Positions 1 to 8,500 of a DNA stretch of 64,000 nt are shown here, one piece after another. The translations under genes and the position numbers were made by a program. Origin of the DNA: an uncultured Aquimarina sp. (lineage in GTDB: Bacteria > Bacteroidota > Bacteroidia > Flavobacteriales > Flavobacteriaceae); assembly GCA_947496555.1 (NCBI GenBank), contig CANMDH010000006.1, positions 83,785-147,784 of the forward strand, read 5' to 3'. The first letter of the stretch is position 1; each line of letters starts with the position of its first letter. The notes beneath the pieces were generated by a model. It did not search any database. It was not told where the DNA came from and saw only the letters and a list, made by a program, of their open reading frames with translations.

Positions 1-45
1 ATTTTTCTTCATTTTATTGCAAAAAACACTCGAATTGACGCTTTT

Positions 46-1152
46 TTAAAAATCAAATTTCAACTGGATTATTTCAAATTCCTTTTCTTCTTGTTCCTTT
101 TTCTTTTCCTGACCGGTATTCAAATTGGACAATGAGATCCCTAATAATCGTACAGAATTTTTCATTTTGTCCTGATATAATAATTCTTTGGCTGTTTCGA
201 GTAGGATATCGGCATCGCTTACAAAATATGGTAGGGTTTTGCTGCGTGTTTGTAGCGTGAAGTCGCTGTATTTAATTTTTAGTGTTACCGTTCTGCCGGC
301 AACCTTGCTATTCTTCAATCGTTTTTGCAGTTCTTCGGCAATGCTTTCTAATCGCTCGAGCATATAAATTTCTGAGGATATATTCTCGCTAAAAGTACGC
401 TCGGCAGCCAACGATTTACGTTCGCGATTTGGTTTTACTTCACTTAAATGGATTCCTCTTACGATGCGATAATAATGCCTGCCCGATTTGCCAAAATGCT
501 GGTTAAGAAATTCTTCAGATTTTGATTTTAGATCTTTGCCAGTATAAATTCCCATAGCATACATTTTAGCTTGCGTCACCTTTCCTACTCCGTAGAATTT
601 TTTTACATCCAGGTTCTCCAGAAACTCAATTACTTCTTCTGGGTTTACTGTTTTTTGTCCGTTGGGTTTGTTATAATCACTAGCGACTTTGGCGATAAAT
701 TTATTGATTGATATCCCTGCAGAGGCAGTGAGGCCAACCTCATCAAAAATACGTTGTCTAATCTCTTGGGCGATCAAAGTAGCACTGGGATTTCCCTTTT
801 TATTCTCGGTTACATCTAGATAGGCTTCATCTAATGATAAAGGTTCTACCAGATCAGTATAATCAAAGAAAATCTTTCTAATTTTTGTCGAAATTTCCTT
901 GTAACGATCAAATCTGGGGCGCACAAAAATGAGGTCAGGACACAATTTTCTGGCTTTAAAACCTGGCATAGCCGAGCGCACTCCAAAAACACGTGCTTCA
1001 TAACTGGCTGCACTCACTACTCCTCGTTTAGAACCACCACCAACTGCTAATGGCTTCCCTTTTAATTCAGGATTATCCATTTGTTCTACTGATGCATAGA
1101 ATGCATCCATATCTACGTGAATGATTTTTCTATGAGTTACCAATTCTTCCAC
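46..1152 (-). CDS. dinB: DNA polymerase IV (Y-family translesion polymerase)
   Basis: Error-prone translesion DNA polymerase of the Y family, acting in the cytoplasm at stalled forks. The 368-aa protein has the family order: an N-terminal palm motif DMDAFYASVEQ with the metal-binding Asp at residue 14, the second catalytic motif SLDEAYLD at residues 106-113, a thumb with a helix-hairpin-helix region (FYGVGKVTQAKM), and a little-finger domain. The C-terminal tail ends in QLKFDF, which resembles a beta-clamp-binding peptide. Length is normal for the family. The start is a GTG. The gene stands alone, with a secreted-protein gene on the same strand 57 bases away. I am confident of the assignment. 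Confidence 0.96.
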   Translation of the reverse strand: MEELVTHRKIIHVDMDAFYASVEQMDNPELKGKPLAVGGGSKRGVVSAASYEARVFGVRSAMPGFKARKLCPDLIFVRPRFDRYKEISTKIRKIFFDYTDLVEPLSLDEAYLDVTENKKGNPSATLIAQEIRQRIFDEVGLTASAGISINKFIAKVASDYNKPNGQKTVNPEEVIEFLENLDVKKFYGVGKVTQAKMYAMGIYTGKDLKSKSEEFLNQHFGKSGRHYYRIVRGIHLSEVKPNRERKSLAAERTFSENISSEIYMLERLESIAEELQKRLKNSKVAGRTVTLKIKYSDFTLQTRSKTLPYFVSDADILLETAKELLYQDKMKNSVRLLGISLSNLNTGQEKKKEQEEKEFEIIQLKFDF

Positions 1153-1209
1153 AGTACAAAAATAGTGGATATTAACAGATGGCAGAACTACAAAACGATA
1201 AAAAAGAAT

Positions 1210-1947
1210 CTAGCGATAGGCCGTAAATAATACAATAACCCCTTCGTTATTAATATCTGCAGGAAATACATTTTGTCCTGCATTGGTAACAGTACCATTA
1301 GTATAAGTAGCAGTAATGCTGAAACCATCTGCATTAAACGAAGTTACATTTCCGGTGATTATGCCTAGTGAATTACCATTTTGGTTACCATATCTTAACC
1401 CAATTGCATTGGTGCTAGAAGCATATCGAGAAATGTCATTAATAGAATTTCCACTACCTCCAACATAAATTACTTGTTGTGCAATAGTCGCACCATTTTG
1501 CCTGGCAAATCCATTCATAGTACCGTAGGAGTTACGTATTCCTTGATCATTGTTTGTGCCTCCATCACTATTGAGATCAAAGCTTTCTACATTCGCATGT
1601 GCCACAAAAGTAACCGAGGTAGGCTGAAAAGGGACTCCGGTAACATTTACTACTCCTGCTGTTGATATCTGGAAAGCACCAACATATACATTACCCGTAG
1701 TTAACATTTCTTGCCATCCTGTATCTGTGAACTCGTATACCCTATTGGTATCTGTATCATATATCAATGATCCTTCCTGTACTCCTGTGATAGCATTTCG
1801 ATCGGCGGTCGTGGCAGCAGGGAGCCCCATAAGGGAGTTTGCATCAATTTGAGCAAAGACTCCTATGTAAAAACCACAAAAAAGAAACATCAATAGTATC
1901 TTACGAAAAATCAATAGGCTATTCAAATGTTTTGATGATCTCTGCAT
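1210..1947 (-). CDS. Secreted protein of unknown function
   Basis: A 245-aa exported protein that I do not recognise. I chose the ATG at 1947 because the longer frame would need a TTG at 1956. Residues 12-32 form a hydrophobic signal peptide ending in VFAQ. Next comes LMGLPAATTADRNAI and a short module YDTDTNRVYEFTDTGWQE, which is common near the N-terminus of flavobacterial surface and phage-tail-like proteins. The rest is rich in Gly, Asn, Thr and Ser and looks like beta structure, with no catalytic motif visible. It is probably a periplasmic or surface protein. The function stays open. Confidence 0.7.
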   Translation of the reverse strand: MQRSSKHLNSLLIFRKILLMFLFCGFYIGVFAQIDANSLMGLPAATTADRNAITGVQEGSLIYDTDTNRVYEFTDTGWQEMLTTGNVYVGAFQISTAGVVNVTGVPFQPTSVTFVAHANVESFDLNSDGGTNNDQGIRNSYGTMNGFARQNGATIAQQVIYVGGSGNSINDISRYASSTNAIGLRYGNQNGNSLGIITGNVTSFNADGFSITATYTNGTVTNAGQNVFPADINNEGVIVLFTAYR

Positions 1948-2074
1948 TGGTAACAATTTACGATAACTATAATCAAGTGAAATATAAAAATATATCTATT
2001 ACTTATTTGTTGTAAAGCATTAAATTTAGACTCTAAAAGTAACAATATTTATACTCTATAAAAAATAACCCTCG

Positions 2075-2728
2075 ATGAAAACAGCAATTATACTTGGAGC
2101 AACGGGATTAACTGGAGGGATTTTATTACTACAACTTATTGATGATAAACGATATGACAAGATCAAACTCTTTTTAAGGAAAAGTAGCGGTATCTCCCAT
2201 CCAAAAATAGAAGAACATAGTATAGATATGTTACAACTTAGAGCTTATGCTGAAGATTTTATTGCAGACGAAGTATTTTGTTGTGTTGGGACTACCAATG
2301 CAAAAACACCCGATAAAGAATTATATCATAAAATCGATTATGGGATTCCGGTAAGTGCTGCCAGACTTAGTAAAACTAACAAGATCAATACATTTATTGT
2401 GATTTCTGCCCTCGGGGCCGATTCTGAAAGTAGGATATTCTATAACCGCACCAAAGGCGAAATGGAAAATGCCATATTGGAATTCGAACTTCCTAAAACT
2501 CATATCTTGCAACCTTCGCTGATTGGTGGAAAAAGAGAAGAGAAAAGACCGGGAGAATATTTCTTCAAGGTCCTAATGAAGATCTTTAATCCGCTACTCT
2601 TTGGACCGCTAAAAAAATACCGTACGATCTCTCCTGAAACGATCGTTTCAGCTATGATTTGGTTGGCAAACAATGAATTTGAGAAGAAACGAGTTGTTTC
2701 TGATGAGATAAAGGAGGTAGCTAACTAG
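2075..2728 (+). CDS. NAD(P)H-binding Rossmann oxidoreductase (TIP30/HTATIP2-like)
   Basis: A 217-aa atypical short-chain dehydrogenase with the nucleotide-binding signature LGATGLTGG at residues 8-16 and a CCVGTT segment after the fourth strand, which are typical of the HTATIP2/TIP30-like NAD(P)-binding family. A YNRTKGEME motif near residue 124 supplies the Tyr-x-x-x-Lys pair. There is no signal peptide, so it should be cytosolic. It lies 7 bases upstream of a lipoprotein gene and may be cotranscribed with it. The substrate cannot be told from the sequence. Confidence 0.85.
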   Translation: MKTAIILGATGLTGGILLLQLIDDKRYDKIKLFLRKSSGISHPKIEEHSIDMLQLRAYAEDFIADEVFCCVGTTNAKTPDKELYHKIDYGIPVSAARLSKTNKINTFIVISALGADSESRIFYNRTKGEMENAILEFELPKTHILQPSLIGGKREEKRPGEYFFKVLMKIFNPLLFGPLKKYRTISPETIVSAMIWLANNEFEKKRVVSDEIKEVAN

Positions 2729-2735
2729 TTAGATT

Positions 2736-3245
2736 ATGAAAAAATTGATTGTATTACTCATTGCTTTAACAGTCCATTCTTGCAACATCGAAAAGAAAGA
2801 CACTAAAAGACTTAATGTTTCTACTATTAAGGATTCGGTGCAGGTTAAAAAAGAAATAACCGAAATTAACAAAGAGAAAAAAACCTACGACAAGATCTTT
2901 ACTGCGAAACAAGAAAAAAGCAATGATGACTTCCATCAAGAATTGTCCGTAAACTGGATCTCTGAAAATGAAATAGAATACAAATTGATTTATAGTAATC
3001 AATTGTGTGAAGGCGAATCTAGAGGTAAAGCCATAAATAAAAACCCAGGAATGGATCCAGAAATTGGCGAATATGAAGGGTATGCTTATCCATCCATTCA
3101 GTATGAAGAAAAGAAAGATGACATCCTCGTTATTATAAAAATAGCCTCGGCAAATAGGGATAAGGCAACAGCAGGTATATTTGAGGGAAAATATTCTAGT
3201 GAATGCTCACCCTATGAGTCTGTAATGCTAGAAAAGAAAAACTAG
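2736..3245 (+). CDS. Putative lipoprotein
   Basis: A 169-aa protein with a short signal ending in the lipobox-like LTVHSC, so it is probably lipidated at Cys16 and anchored in the envelope. A Lys/Glu-rich linker (about residues 20-60) precedes a small domain with ELSVNWISENEIEYKL and a Cys in the SNQLCEG segment. No enzyme motif is visible. It directly follows the Rossmann oxidoreductase gene and is followed 33 bases later by the CYTH gene, so all three may form one unit. Function unknown. Confidence 0.7.
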   Translation: MKKLIVLLIALTVHSCNIEKKDTKRLNVSTIKDSVQVKKEITEINKEKKTYDKIFTAKQEKSNDDFHQELSVNWISENEIEYKLIYSNQLCEGESRGKAINKNPGMDPEIGEYEGYAYPSIQYEEKKDDILVIIKIASANRDKATAGIFEGKYSSECSPYESVMLEKKN

Positions 3246-3278
3246 TCTTCGAGAACCTCAGACTACGAACAAAAAATT

Positions 3279-3746
3279 ATGATAGAAATCGAACGTAAAT
3301 TTCTGGTCACTTCTGAAAATTTTAAAAAGGAAGCTCAAAAAAGTACTCGAATCGTGCAAGGCTTCTTAAATACTGACCCTGAACGAACAGTTCGTATACG
3401 TATTAAAGGAGATCAAGGATTTATAACAGTAAAGGGAATTGGAAACGAATCAGGGACCTCTCGATTTGAATGGGAGAAACCTATTTCTATTAATGACGCA
3501 GAGCAGCTTCTACCACTTTGTGTACCGGGAATGATAGAAAAAATACGCTATGAAATTCAATCAGGCAGACATATTATCGAAGTTGATGAGTTTTTTGGTC
3601 AAAATCAAGGGTTAATTGTAGCCGAAATCGAGCTAAGTAAAGAAAATGAATCCTTTTTAAAACCTGATTGGCTCGGAAAAGAAGTGACTGGAGATCCAAA
3701 ATATTATAACGCACAACTCAGCAAAAAACCCTTTGTTTTATGGTAA
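3279..3746 (+). CDS. CYTH domain protein (triphosphate tunnel metalloenzyme family)
   Basis: A 155-aa protein beginning MIEIERKFLV, the ExExK signature of the CYTH superfamily, followed by alternating charged strands (VRIRIKGDQGFITVK, EKIRYEI, IIEVDEF, VAEIEL) that build the tunnel for triphosphate and divalent metal. Family members include inorganic triphosphatases and class IV adenylate cyclases. The short single-domain form, as here, is most often a tripolyphosphatase-like enzyme, but that is inference from the family. It is cytosolic and full length. Confidence 0.9.
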   Translation: MIEIERKFLVTSENFKKEAQKSTRIVQGFLNTDPERTVRIRIKGDQGFITVKGIGNESGTSRFEWEKPISINDAEQLLPLCVPGMIEKIRYEIQSGRHIIEVDEFFGQNQGLIVAEIELSKENESFLKPDWLGKEVTGDPKYYNAQLSKKPFVLW

Positions 3747-3884
3747 AAAAATAAGGCGAAAATGGCTTTAACTTAGGTCAGAAAAGGTTTAAACTTCATT
3801 AACAAAATTGTAACATATTTCATCGGTAAGGCAAGCAAAATAGGTTCGTCTAAGTGGACTTATTATTAACCAAAAATTGAAAAT

Positions 3885-4790
3885 ATGTTACACAAATCTA
3901 AAAAGTCCCTGTTGGGGACCATGTTACTTTTATGCCCTTTTTTTATGGTTTTGGCTCAAATCCCGGTAAACGGTTTTTACCCTGAAAAAAACACACTTAC
4001 CGTTGCTCCAAGTTTCTCTTACAAAAGTTATGATCAGTTTTATCAAGGTTCTACTTTATCCGAAGGAAATCCTGCTGGTTTAGGAGAAATTTCATCCTCG
4101 ATTGTATCCCTTTATGGCCAATATGCTATTCTGGATTGGTTATCTTCAACAGTAACGCTGCCATACATTCAAGTTGAAAGTAAGGACGGTATTCTTGATC
4201 CGGTACAAGAAGTAGCAGAAGTAGATGGTGTTCAAGACCTTGGCGTTTTTATGAAAGCCAGAGTTTATGAAAAAAAGTTTCAAAACGCTTCTCAAGTAAC
4301 CATTGGTGGTGCAACCGGAGTCACACTTCCTGTTGGTGATTATGAAGGTGCTGGGGTTCTTTCGTTAGGAAACCAGGCTACGACTGTAAATGGATCGGCG
4401 ATTGTACAATATTCACTTCCTATTAACATCTTTAGCGAGTTTCAATTAGGATATAGTTTAAGAAATAGTAATGATTTTGATATCCCCAATGCTATGCTGT
4501 ATAGTGCCAAAATTGGATTCTACAATGAGTTTCTATATCTGCATGCCAAACTGGACATACAGGATTCAATGTCGGGGTTTGATATCGGAACCCCAGAGTT
4601 TGGCGATGCCGGTGGTGCCGCAGTTTTACCAGAAACAGAGGTCGATTATACCAATCTGTCTTTTGATTTTTACGTTCCGGTATATAAAAACACTTTTGGA
4701 GTTTCAGCCAGTTATGGTACTACACTTAACGGACGAAACTATAGCAAAGAATCTGGATTAGCCTTTGGATTGGTATATACCGCAAAATAG
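3885..4790 (+). CDS. Outer-membrane beta-barrel protein (transporter-like)
   Basis: A 301-aa exported protein. A signal peptide (residues 1-25, ending VLAQ) precedes a Gly/Tyr/Phe-rich stretch of alternating strands, for example LYGQYAILDWLSSTVTLPY and YSLPINIFSEFQLGYSLR, ending in an aromatic strand LAFGLVYTAK typical of outer-membrane barrels. It resembles proteins annotated as transporters of the phenol MetA-like outer-membrane family, but no substrate is evident. A strong hairpin terminator follows the stop codon, so the gene is the end of its transcript. Confidence 0.7.
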   Translation: MLHKSKKSLLGTMLLLCPFFMVLAQIPVNGFYPEKNTLTVAPSFSYKSYDQFYQGSTLSEGNPAGLGEISSSIVSLYGQYAILDWLSSTVTLPYIQVESKDGILDPVQEVAEVDGVQDLGVFMKARVYEKKFQNASQVTIGGATGVTLPVGDYEGAGVLSLGNQATTVNGSAIVQYSLPINIFSEFQLGYSLRNSNDFDIPNAMLYSAKIGFYNEFLYLHAKLDIQDSMSGFDIGTPEFGDAGGAAVLPETEVDYTNLSFDFYVPVYKNTFGVSASYGTTLNGRNYSKESGLAFGLVYTAK

Positions 4791-4811
4791 GTTATACCTT
4801 CCTTCAGTAGT

Positions 4812-4852
4812 AATCACCTTCAAAAGTTTTATATTTGAAGGTGATTATTTTT
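4812..4852 (+). terminator. Rho-independent terminator after the beta-barrel gene
   Basis: A perfect 13-bp stem (AATCACCTTCAAA at 4812-4824 with its complement at 4834-4846) is followed by ATTTTT. It lies 21 bases after the stop of the outer-membrane protein gene and 14 bases before the next start. Confidence 0.85.
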
Positions 4853-4865
4853 AAAAACCTTTCTC

Positions 4866-5381
4866 ATGTACATTAAATCTTCATCTATCAAAATTGCATT
4901 CTTGCTCTGTTTTATACTATTCATTTCATGTAAACAAGAAACCAAGGTAAAAACTCCGGAAGTTGCCGCTCCAGTTGTTGAAGAAACGAAATCTTCAATA
5001 AAAGAAATAAAAGAAAAACTGCAAAAAGAAGGTTTCCAGATTTTTGATTACGTCGATGAAGAAACCGGCGATACTATAATCATGCAACAATATTTTATTG
5101 CCTTTTTGAAAAGAGGTCCTAACCGATCTCAAAGCAAAGAAGAAGCAGACAGTCTGCAAAAACTTCATCTCGAACATTTGGGTAACATGTACAAGGCCGG
5201 ATATGCTGACATCTCAGGGCCTTTTGGCGATGATGGCGACATCAGGGGAATCACTATTTATAACACTCCCTCGCAAAAAATGGCCGACAGTCTAGCCAAT
5301 ATGGATCCTATGGTAAAGGCAGGAAGATTGCTCATCGAAATACATCCTTGGTGGGCAGCAAAAGGTTTTCCATTACGATAG
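4866..5381 (+). CDS. YCII-like domain lipoprotein
   Basis: A 171-aa lipoprotein. The signal peptide ends in ILFISC with the lipidation Cys at residue 19, followed by a Lys/Glu-rich linker. Residues about 60-165 form a YciI-like domain: HLEHLGNMYKAGYADISGPFG gives the family's conserved His and Gly-Pro pair, and DPMVKAGRLLIEIHPWW its C-terminal signature. Family members are small ferredoxin-fold proteins with few known activities. Export of a YCII domain is common in Bacteroidota. The gene ends 10 bases from the convergent aldehyde dehydrogenase gene. Confidence 0.82.
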   Translation: MYIKSSSIKIAFLLCFILFISCKQETKVKTPEVAAPVVEETKSSIKEIKEKLQKEGFQIFDYVDEETGDTIIMQQYFIAFLKRGPNRSQSKEEADSLQKLHLEHLGNMYKAGYADISGPFGDDGDIRGITIYNTPSQKMADSLANMDPMVKAGRLLIEIHPWWAAKGFPLR

Positions 5382-5391
5382 GGAAAACTTT

Positions 5392-6813
5392 TTAGAAATA
5401 CTTCAAGGTCCAATCGATTAATTTTTGTTTAAAACTAGAGTATGGTGGTGTCATAAACTCGATGGCGCTTGGCCATTTTTGTTTAAACATCGACCGCTCA
5501 TTAGTAAATTCGATAAAACCATAATGCCCTCTTGATTTTCCTATCCCGCTGTTATTAACCCCTCCAAAAGGCAAGTGAGGATTCCCAACATGTACCGCAG
5601 ACATATTGATACAAGTACCTCCAGCGCTCGTATTTTCAACAAAGTACTTGATATTTTTCTTGTTTTGACTATAGATATATAAGGCCAATGGTTTCTCTTT
5701 AGAATTGATGAGATCAACCACCTCTTCCTTATTTTTATACGTAATTATTGGAAAAATGGGGCCAAAAACTTCGTATTTCATCAAATCTGAATCTATGGGA
5801 ACTTCATCAACCAGGGTGGGTTCGATATAATTTTCAGCTTCATTCATGGCACCACCATAAATCACTTTGGCTCCCTGTTGTACTGAATTATCTATATAAC
5901 TTTTAAGCCTTAAAAAATGCTTAGTATTAATAATCCGAAGAAAATCGGGTGATTCGATTGCGTTTTCTCCATAATGTTTCTTGATCTGATTGATCATGCT
6001 TTGCACAAATTCTTCCTTTTTACTTTCGTGTACGATCGCATAATCAGGAGCAATACATATCTGCCCGGCATTTACAAACTTTGCCCAGGTAATTCTTGAG
6101 ATCACTTTAGATATATTGGCCGTTTCATCGATAATCGTAGGTGACTTTCCGCCTAATTCGAGTGTAACACTAGATAAGTGTTTTGATGCGGCCGCCATTA
6201 CGATTTTACCAATCCCAGGAGCGCCGGTGAAAAAAATATGGCTGAATTTCATATCAAGTAGTGCCGTTGCCACTTCGACACCGCCTTCTACCATGGCAAT
6301 TTCTTTTTCGTCAAAAGTTTCAGTAATTATTCGTTTCATTACTTCAACGGTATGCGAATTAAATTCGGAAGGTTTCAGGATTACTGTATTGCCAGCTGCA
6401 ATGGCCGAAACCAAAGGTGCAAAAAGGAGTTGCATCGGGTAATTCCATGGAGCAATGATAAGACACATCCCCTTGGGTTCATAATGAATCCAGGAGGATG
6501 AACCTATCATAGTTACCGGATTCCCAACCTGTTCGGGTTTCATCCAAGTTTTAAGATGTTTTATGGCAAATCTGATCTCTGATAGTACAGGATAAATTTC
6601 GGTAAGATCTACTTCGGCAGCAGGCTTGTGATAGTCCTTCCACATTGCTTCCCGCAACTCCTTTCGGAATTGTAAGATTACCTTCTGAAATTTCTTCAGT
6701 TTACGGATACGCTCAGAAGCCTTTGTCTTTCCCACGTCTCGGTAATGGGTTTTTTGACCGGCGTATATATCCTTAATTACTGAAATGTCCGTTTCATTAT
6801 ATTCGGAAATCAT
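5392..6813 (-). CDS. Aldehyde dehydrogenase, class 3-like
   Basis: NAD(P)-dependent oxidation of aldehydes to acids. The 473-aa protein lacks the N-terminal extension of class 1/2 enzymes, as class 3 members do. It has the cofactor and active-site segments IIAPWNYP, ILKPSEF, FFTGAPGIGK, VTLELGGKSP (general-base Glu) and FVNAGQICIAPDY with the catalytic Cys, plus the C-terminal LPFGGVNNSGIGKSRG signature. It lies downstream of the catabolic cluster on the same strand but is separated by a 178-base gap holding a palindromic repeat, so membership in the operon is possible rather than shown. A fatty or isoprenoid aldehyde would fit the setting. Confidence 0.92.
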   Translation of the reverse strand: MISEYNETDISVIKDIYAGQKTHYRDVGKTKASERIRKLKKFQKVILQFRKELREAMWKDYHKPAAEVDLTEIYPVLSEIRFAIKHLKTWMKPEQVGNPVTMIGSSSWIHYEPKGMCLIIAPWNYPMQLLFAPLVSAIAAGNTVILKPSEFNSHTVEVMKRIITETFDEKEIAMVEGGVEVATALLDMKFSHIFFTGAPGIGKIVMAAASKHLSSVTLELGGKSPTIIDETANISKVISRITWAKFVNAGQICIAPDYAIVHESKKEEFVQSMINQIKKHYGENAIESPDFLRIINTKHFLRLKSYIDNSVQQGAKVIYGGAMNEAENYIEPTLVDEVPIDSDLMKYEVFGPIFPIITYKNKEEVVDLINSKEKPLALYIYSQNKKNIKYFVENTSAGGTCINMSAVHVGNPHLPFGGVNNSGIGKSRGHYGFIEFTNERSMFKQKWPSAIEFMTPPYSSFKQKLIDWTLKYF

Positions 6814-6868
6814 GATTTGTGCTAAATTTTATTTTGAATATCCGTAATTCTCGATAATTCTATTTCAG

Positions 6869-6955
6869 TGTCATGTTGAACTTGTTTCAGCATCTCATAA
6901 AGATATTGGTATAATAACTTGTAGGTTGAGACCCTGAAACAAGTTCAGGGTGACA
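6869..6955. repeat. Imperfect 28-nt inverted repeat between operon genes
   Basis: The arms at 6869-6896 and 6928-6955 are complementary over 28 nt with only a few mismatches; both contain the core TGAACTTGTTTCAG. The loop is 31 nt. The unit looks like a dispersed extragenic palindrome of flavobacteria. It lies between the ACAD-SCP2 gene and the aldehyde dehydrogenase gene and could form a strong RNA hairpin after the former. Confidence 0.8.
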
Positions 6956-6991
6956 TATAAAACATGAATTTAAAGGAAGTTTACTATTTCA

Positions 6992-8488
6992 TTAAGAAAA
7001 CAGTGTCTGCAACTTCATGGCCACTCCCATATCTCCTTTGATCTTTATCTTACCGCCCATTACTGCCGCCATTGGGTTAAGCTCTCCCTTGATCAAGGAC
7101 ATAAAATCATCAAATCCTACATCCACCTGGCAGTCTGCATCTTTATCTTCGGCAGAAACGACATTGGTATCGCCTGTACCATCTATGTACAACTGCTCAT
7201 CTCCAAAATTGAATTTTAGGGTATTGTTTAGGCTATCTGCTTTTGCTGCTTTTTCCTGAATTGTTTGCAGGATACTGTCTAAGTTACTCATAACATTATT
7301 TTTATTAGTATTCGAATTATTTTTCTCTGCTTGTTTATAGGAAACATCGTCAATCACCATTTTTGCAATGATTTCTCTCATAATTTCTGAAGTTCCTCCG
7401 CCTATGGTTCCGATACGGCTATCTCTAAACATTCTGGCAATTTTAAAGTCTTCAATATAACCATAACCACCAAAAGACTGAAGGCATTGTGTCATGGTTT
7501 TATCAGATAATTCTGTTGCCAATAATTTGGCCATCGAACATTCTTTTACTGCGTATTTTTCGTCATTATTCAACCTAGAACAATATAGCACAAATTGTTT
7601 ACAGGATTCTATCTCCGATGCCAATTGGGCCATACGATGTCTTAAGACCTGAAATTTATTAATAGGTCGTCCAAAAGCAGATCTCTCTGACATATATTTT
7701 AAGGTATATTGCATAGCCGCTTCGCAAGCTGCATATCCCATGGTAGCCCCTACCAGTCTTTCAACCTGTAAACCTCCCATCAAATAGTAAAATCCTTGTC
7801 CTTCTTTTCCGATGATGTTTTCCTTGGGGATTTTTACACTATCAAAAGCAAGTTCTGCCGTATCTGATGCGTGCCAACCCAATTTTTTTAACTTGGTCCT
7901 GCTTACGCCTTCCCTATCAAGATCAACAATTAGTAAACTCACTCCTTCTGGACCCGCTTTGGGGTCAGTTTTAACCACACACACTACAAAATCTCCATAC
8001 ACCGCATTGGTGATAAACGTTTTAGAACCATTTACAATATAATGATCTCCTTCAAGTATCGCTGTGGTTCTAATATTAGCCACATCTGATCCAGCAGTTG
8101 GTTCAGAAATACCGATGCAGCTTATTTTTTCACCAGAAATAATCCCTGGCAGGTATTTTTCTTTGAGTTGTTGCGATCCATACTTCAAAATATAGGGTCC
8201 CGACATATACTGAACAACGGCTTGGGTAATCGCAAATCCTCCAGAAAATACTTTGGCAATTTCTTCACAGAAAATAACATCATAAAAGAAATCCTGATTG
8301 GCACCTCCAAACTCTTCGGGATATGAAAGTCCCAGAAACCCCATATCTCCCATTTTCTTCCAAACTGCTCTAGGGATACGTCGATCTTCTTCCCATTGAT
8401 CGATATTTGGGATGACTTCTTTTAGTAAAAAAGCCCTCAAACTATCTCGAAATAGTTCATGCCCTTCGTCAAAATAATAACTATTCAT
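6992..8488 (-). CDS. Acyl-CoA dehydrogenase fused to a C-terminal SCP2 lipid-binding domain
   Basis: A 498-aa fusion. Residues 1 to about 385 are a complete FAD-dependent acyl-CoA dehydrogenase: CIGISEPTAGSD (substrate/FAD loop), YIVNGSKTFITNA, RSAFGRPINKFQ, QSFGGYGYIEDF and IGTIGGGTSEI near the C-terminus. An Asn/Lys-rich linker (KNNSNTNKNN) leads to residues 400-498, an SCP-2 sterol-carrier fold with IQEKAAKADS at the start and GELNPMAAVMGGKIKIKGDM near the end. The SCP2 part starts with its own Met, suggesting a former separate gene. Family knowledge suggests alpha,beta-dehydrogenation of an acyl-CoA; the SCP2 part may present a bulky lipid acyl-CoA. It sits 12 bases after the next acyl-CoA dehydrogenase. 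Confidence 0.9.
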   Translation of the reverse strand: MNSYYFDEGHELFRDSLRAFLLKEVIPNIDQWEEDRRIPRAVWKKMGDMGFLGLSYPEEFGGANQDFFYDVIFCEEIAKVFSGGFAITQAVVQYMSGPYILKYGSQQLKEKYLPGIISGEKISCIGISEPTAGSDVANIRTTAILEGDHYIVNGSKTFITNAVYGDFVVCVVKTDPKAGPEGVSLLIVDLDREGVSRTKLKKLGWHASDTAELAFDSVKIPKENIIGKEGQGFYYLMGGLQVERLVGATMGYAACEAAMQYTLKYMSERSAFGRPINKFQVLRHRMAQLASEIESCKQFVLYCSRLNNDEKYAVKECSMAKLLATELSDKTMTQCLQSFGGYGYIEDFKIARMFRDSRIGTIGGGTSEIMREIIAKMVIDDVSYKQAEKNNSNTNKNNVMSNLDSILQTIQEKAAKADSLNNTLKFNFGDEQLYIDGTGDTNVVSAEDKDADCQVDVGFDDFMSLIKGELNPMAAVMGGKIKIKGDMGVAMKLQTLFS

Positions 8489-8500
8489 TGTGTGATGTTT

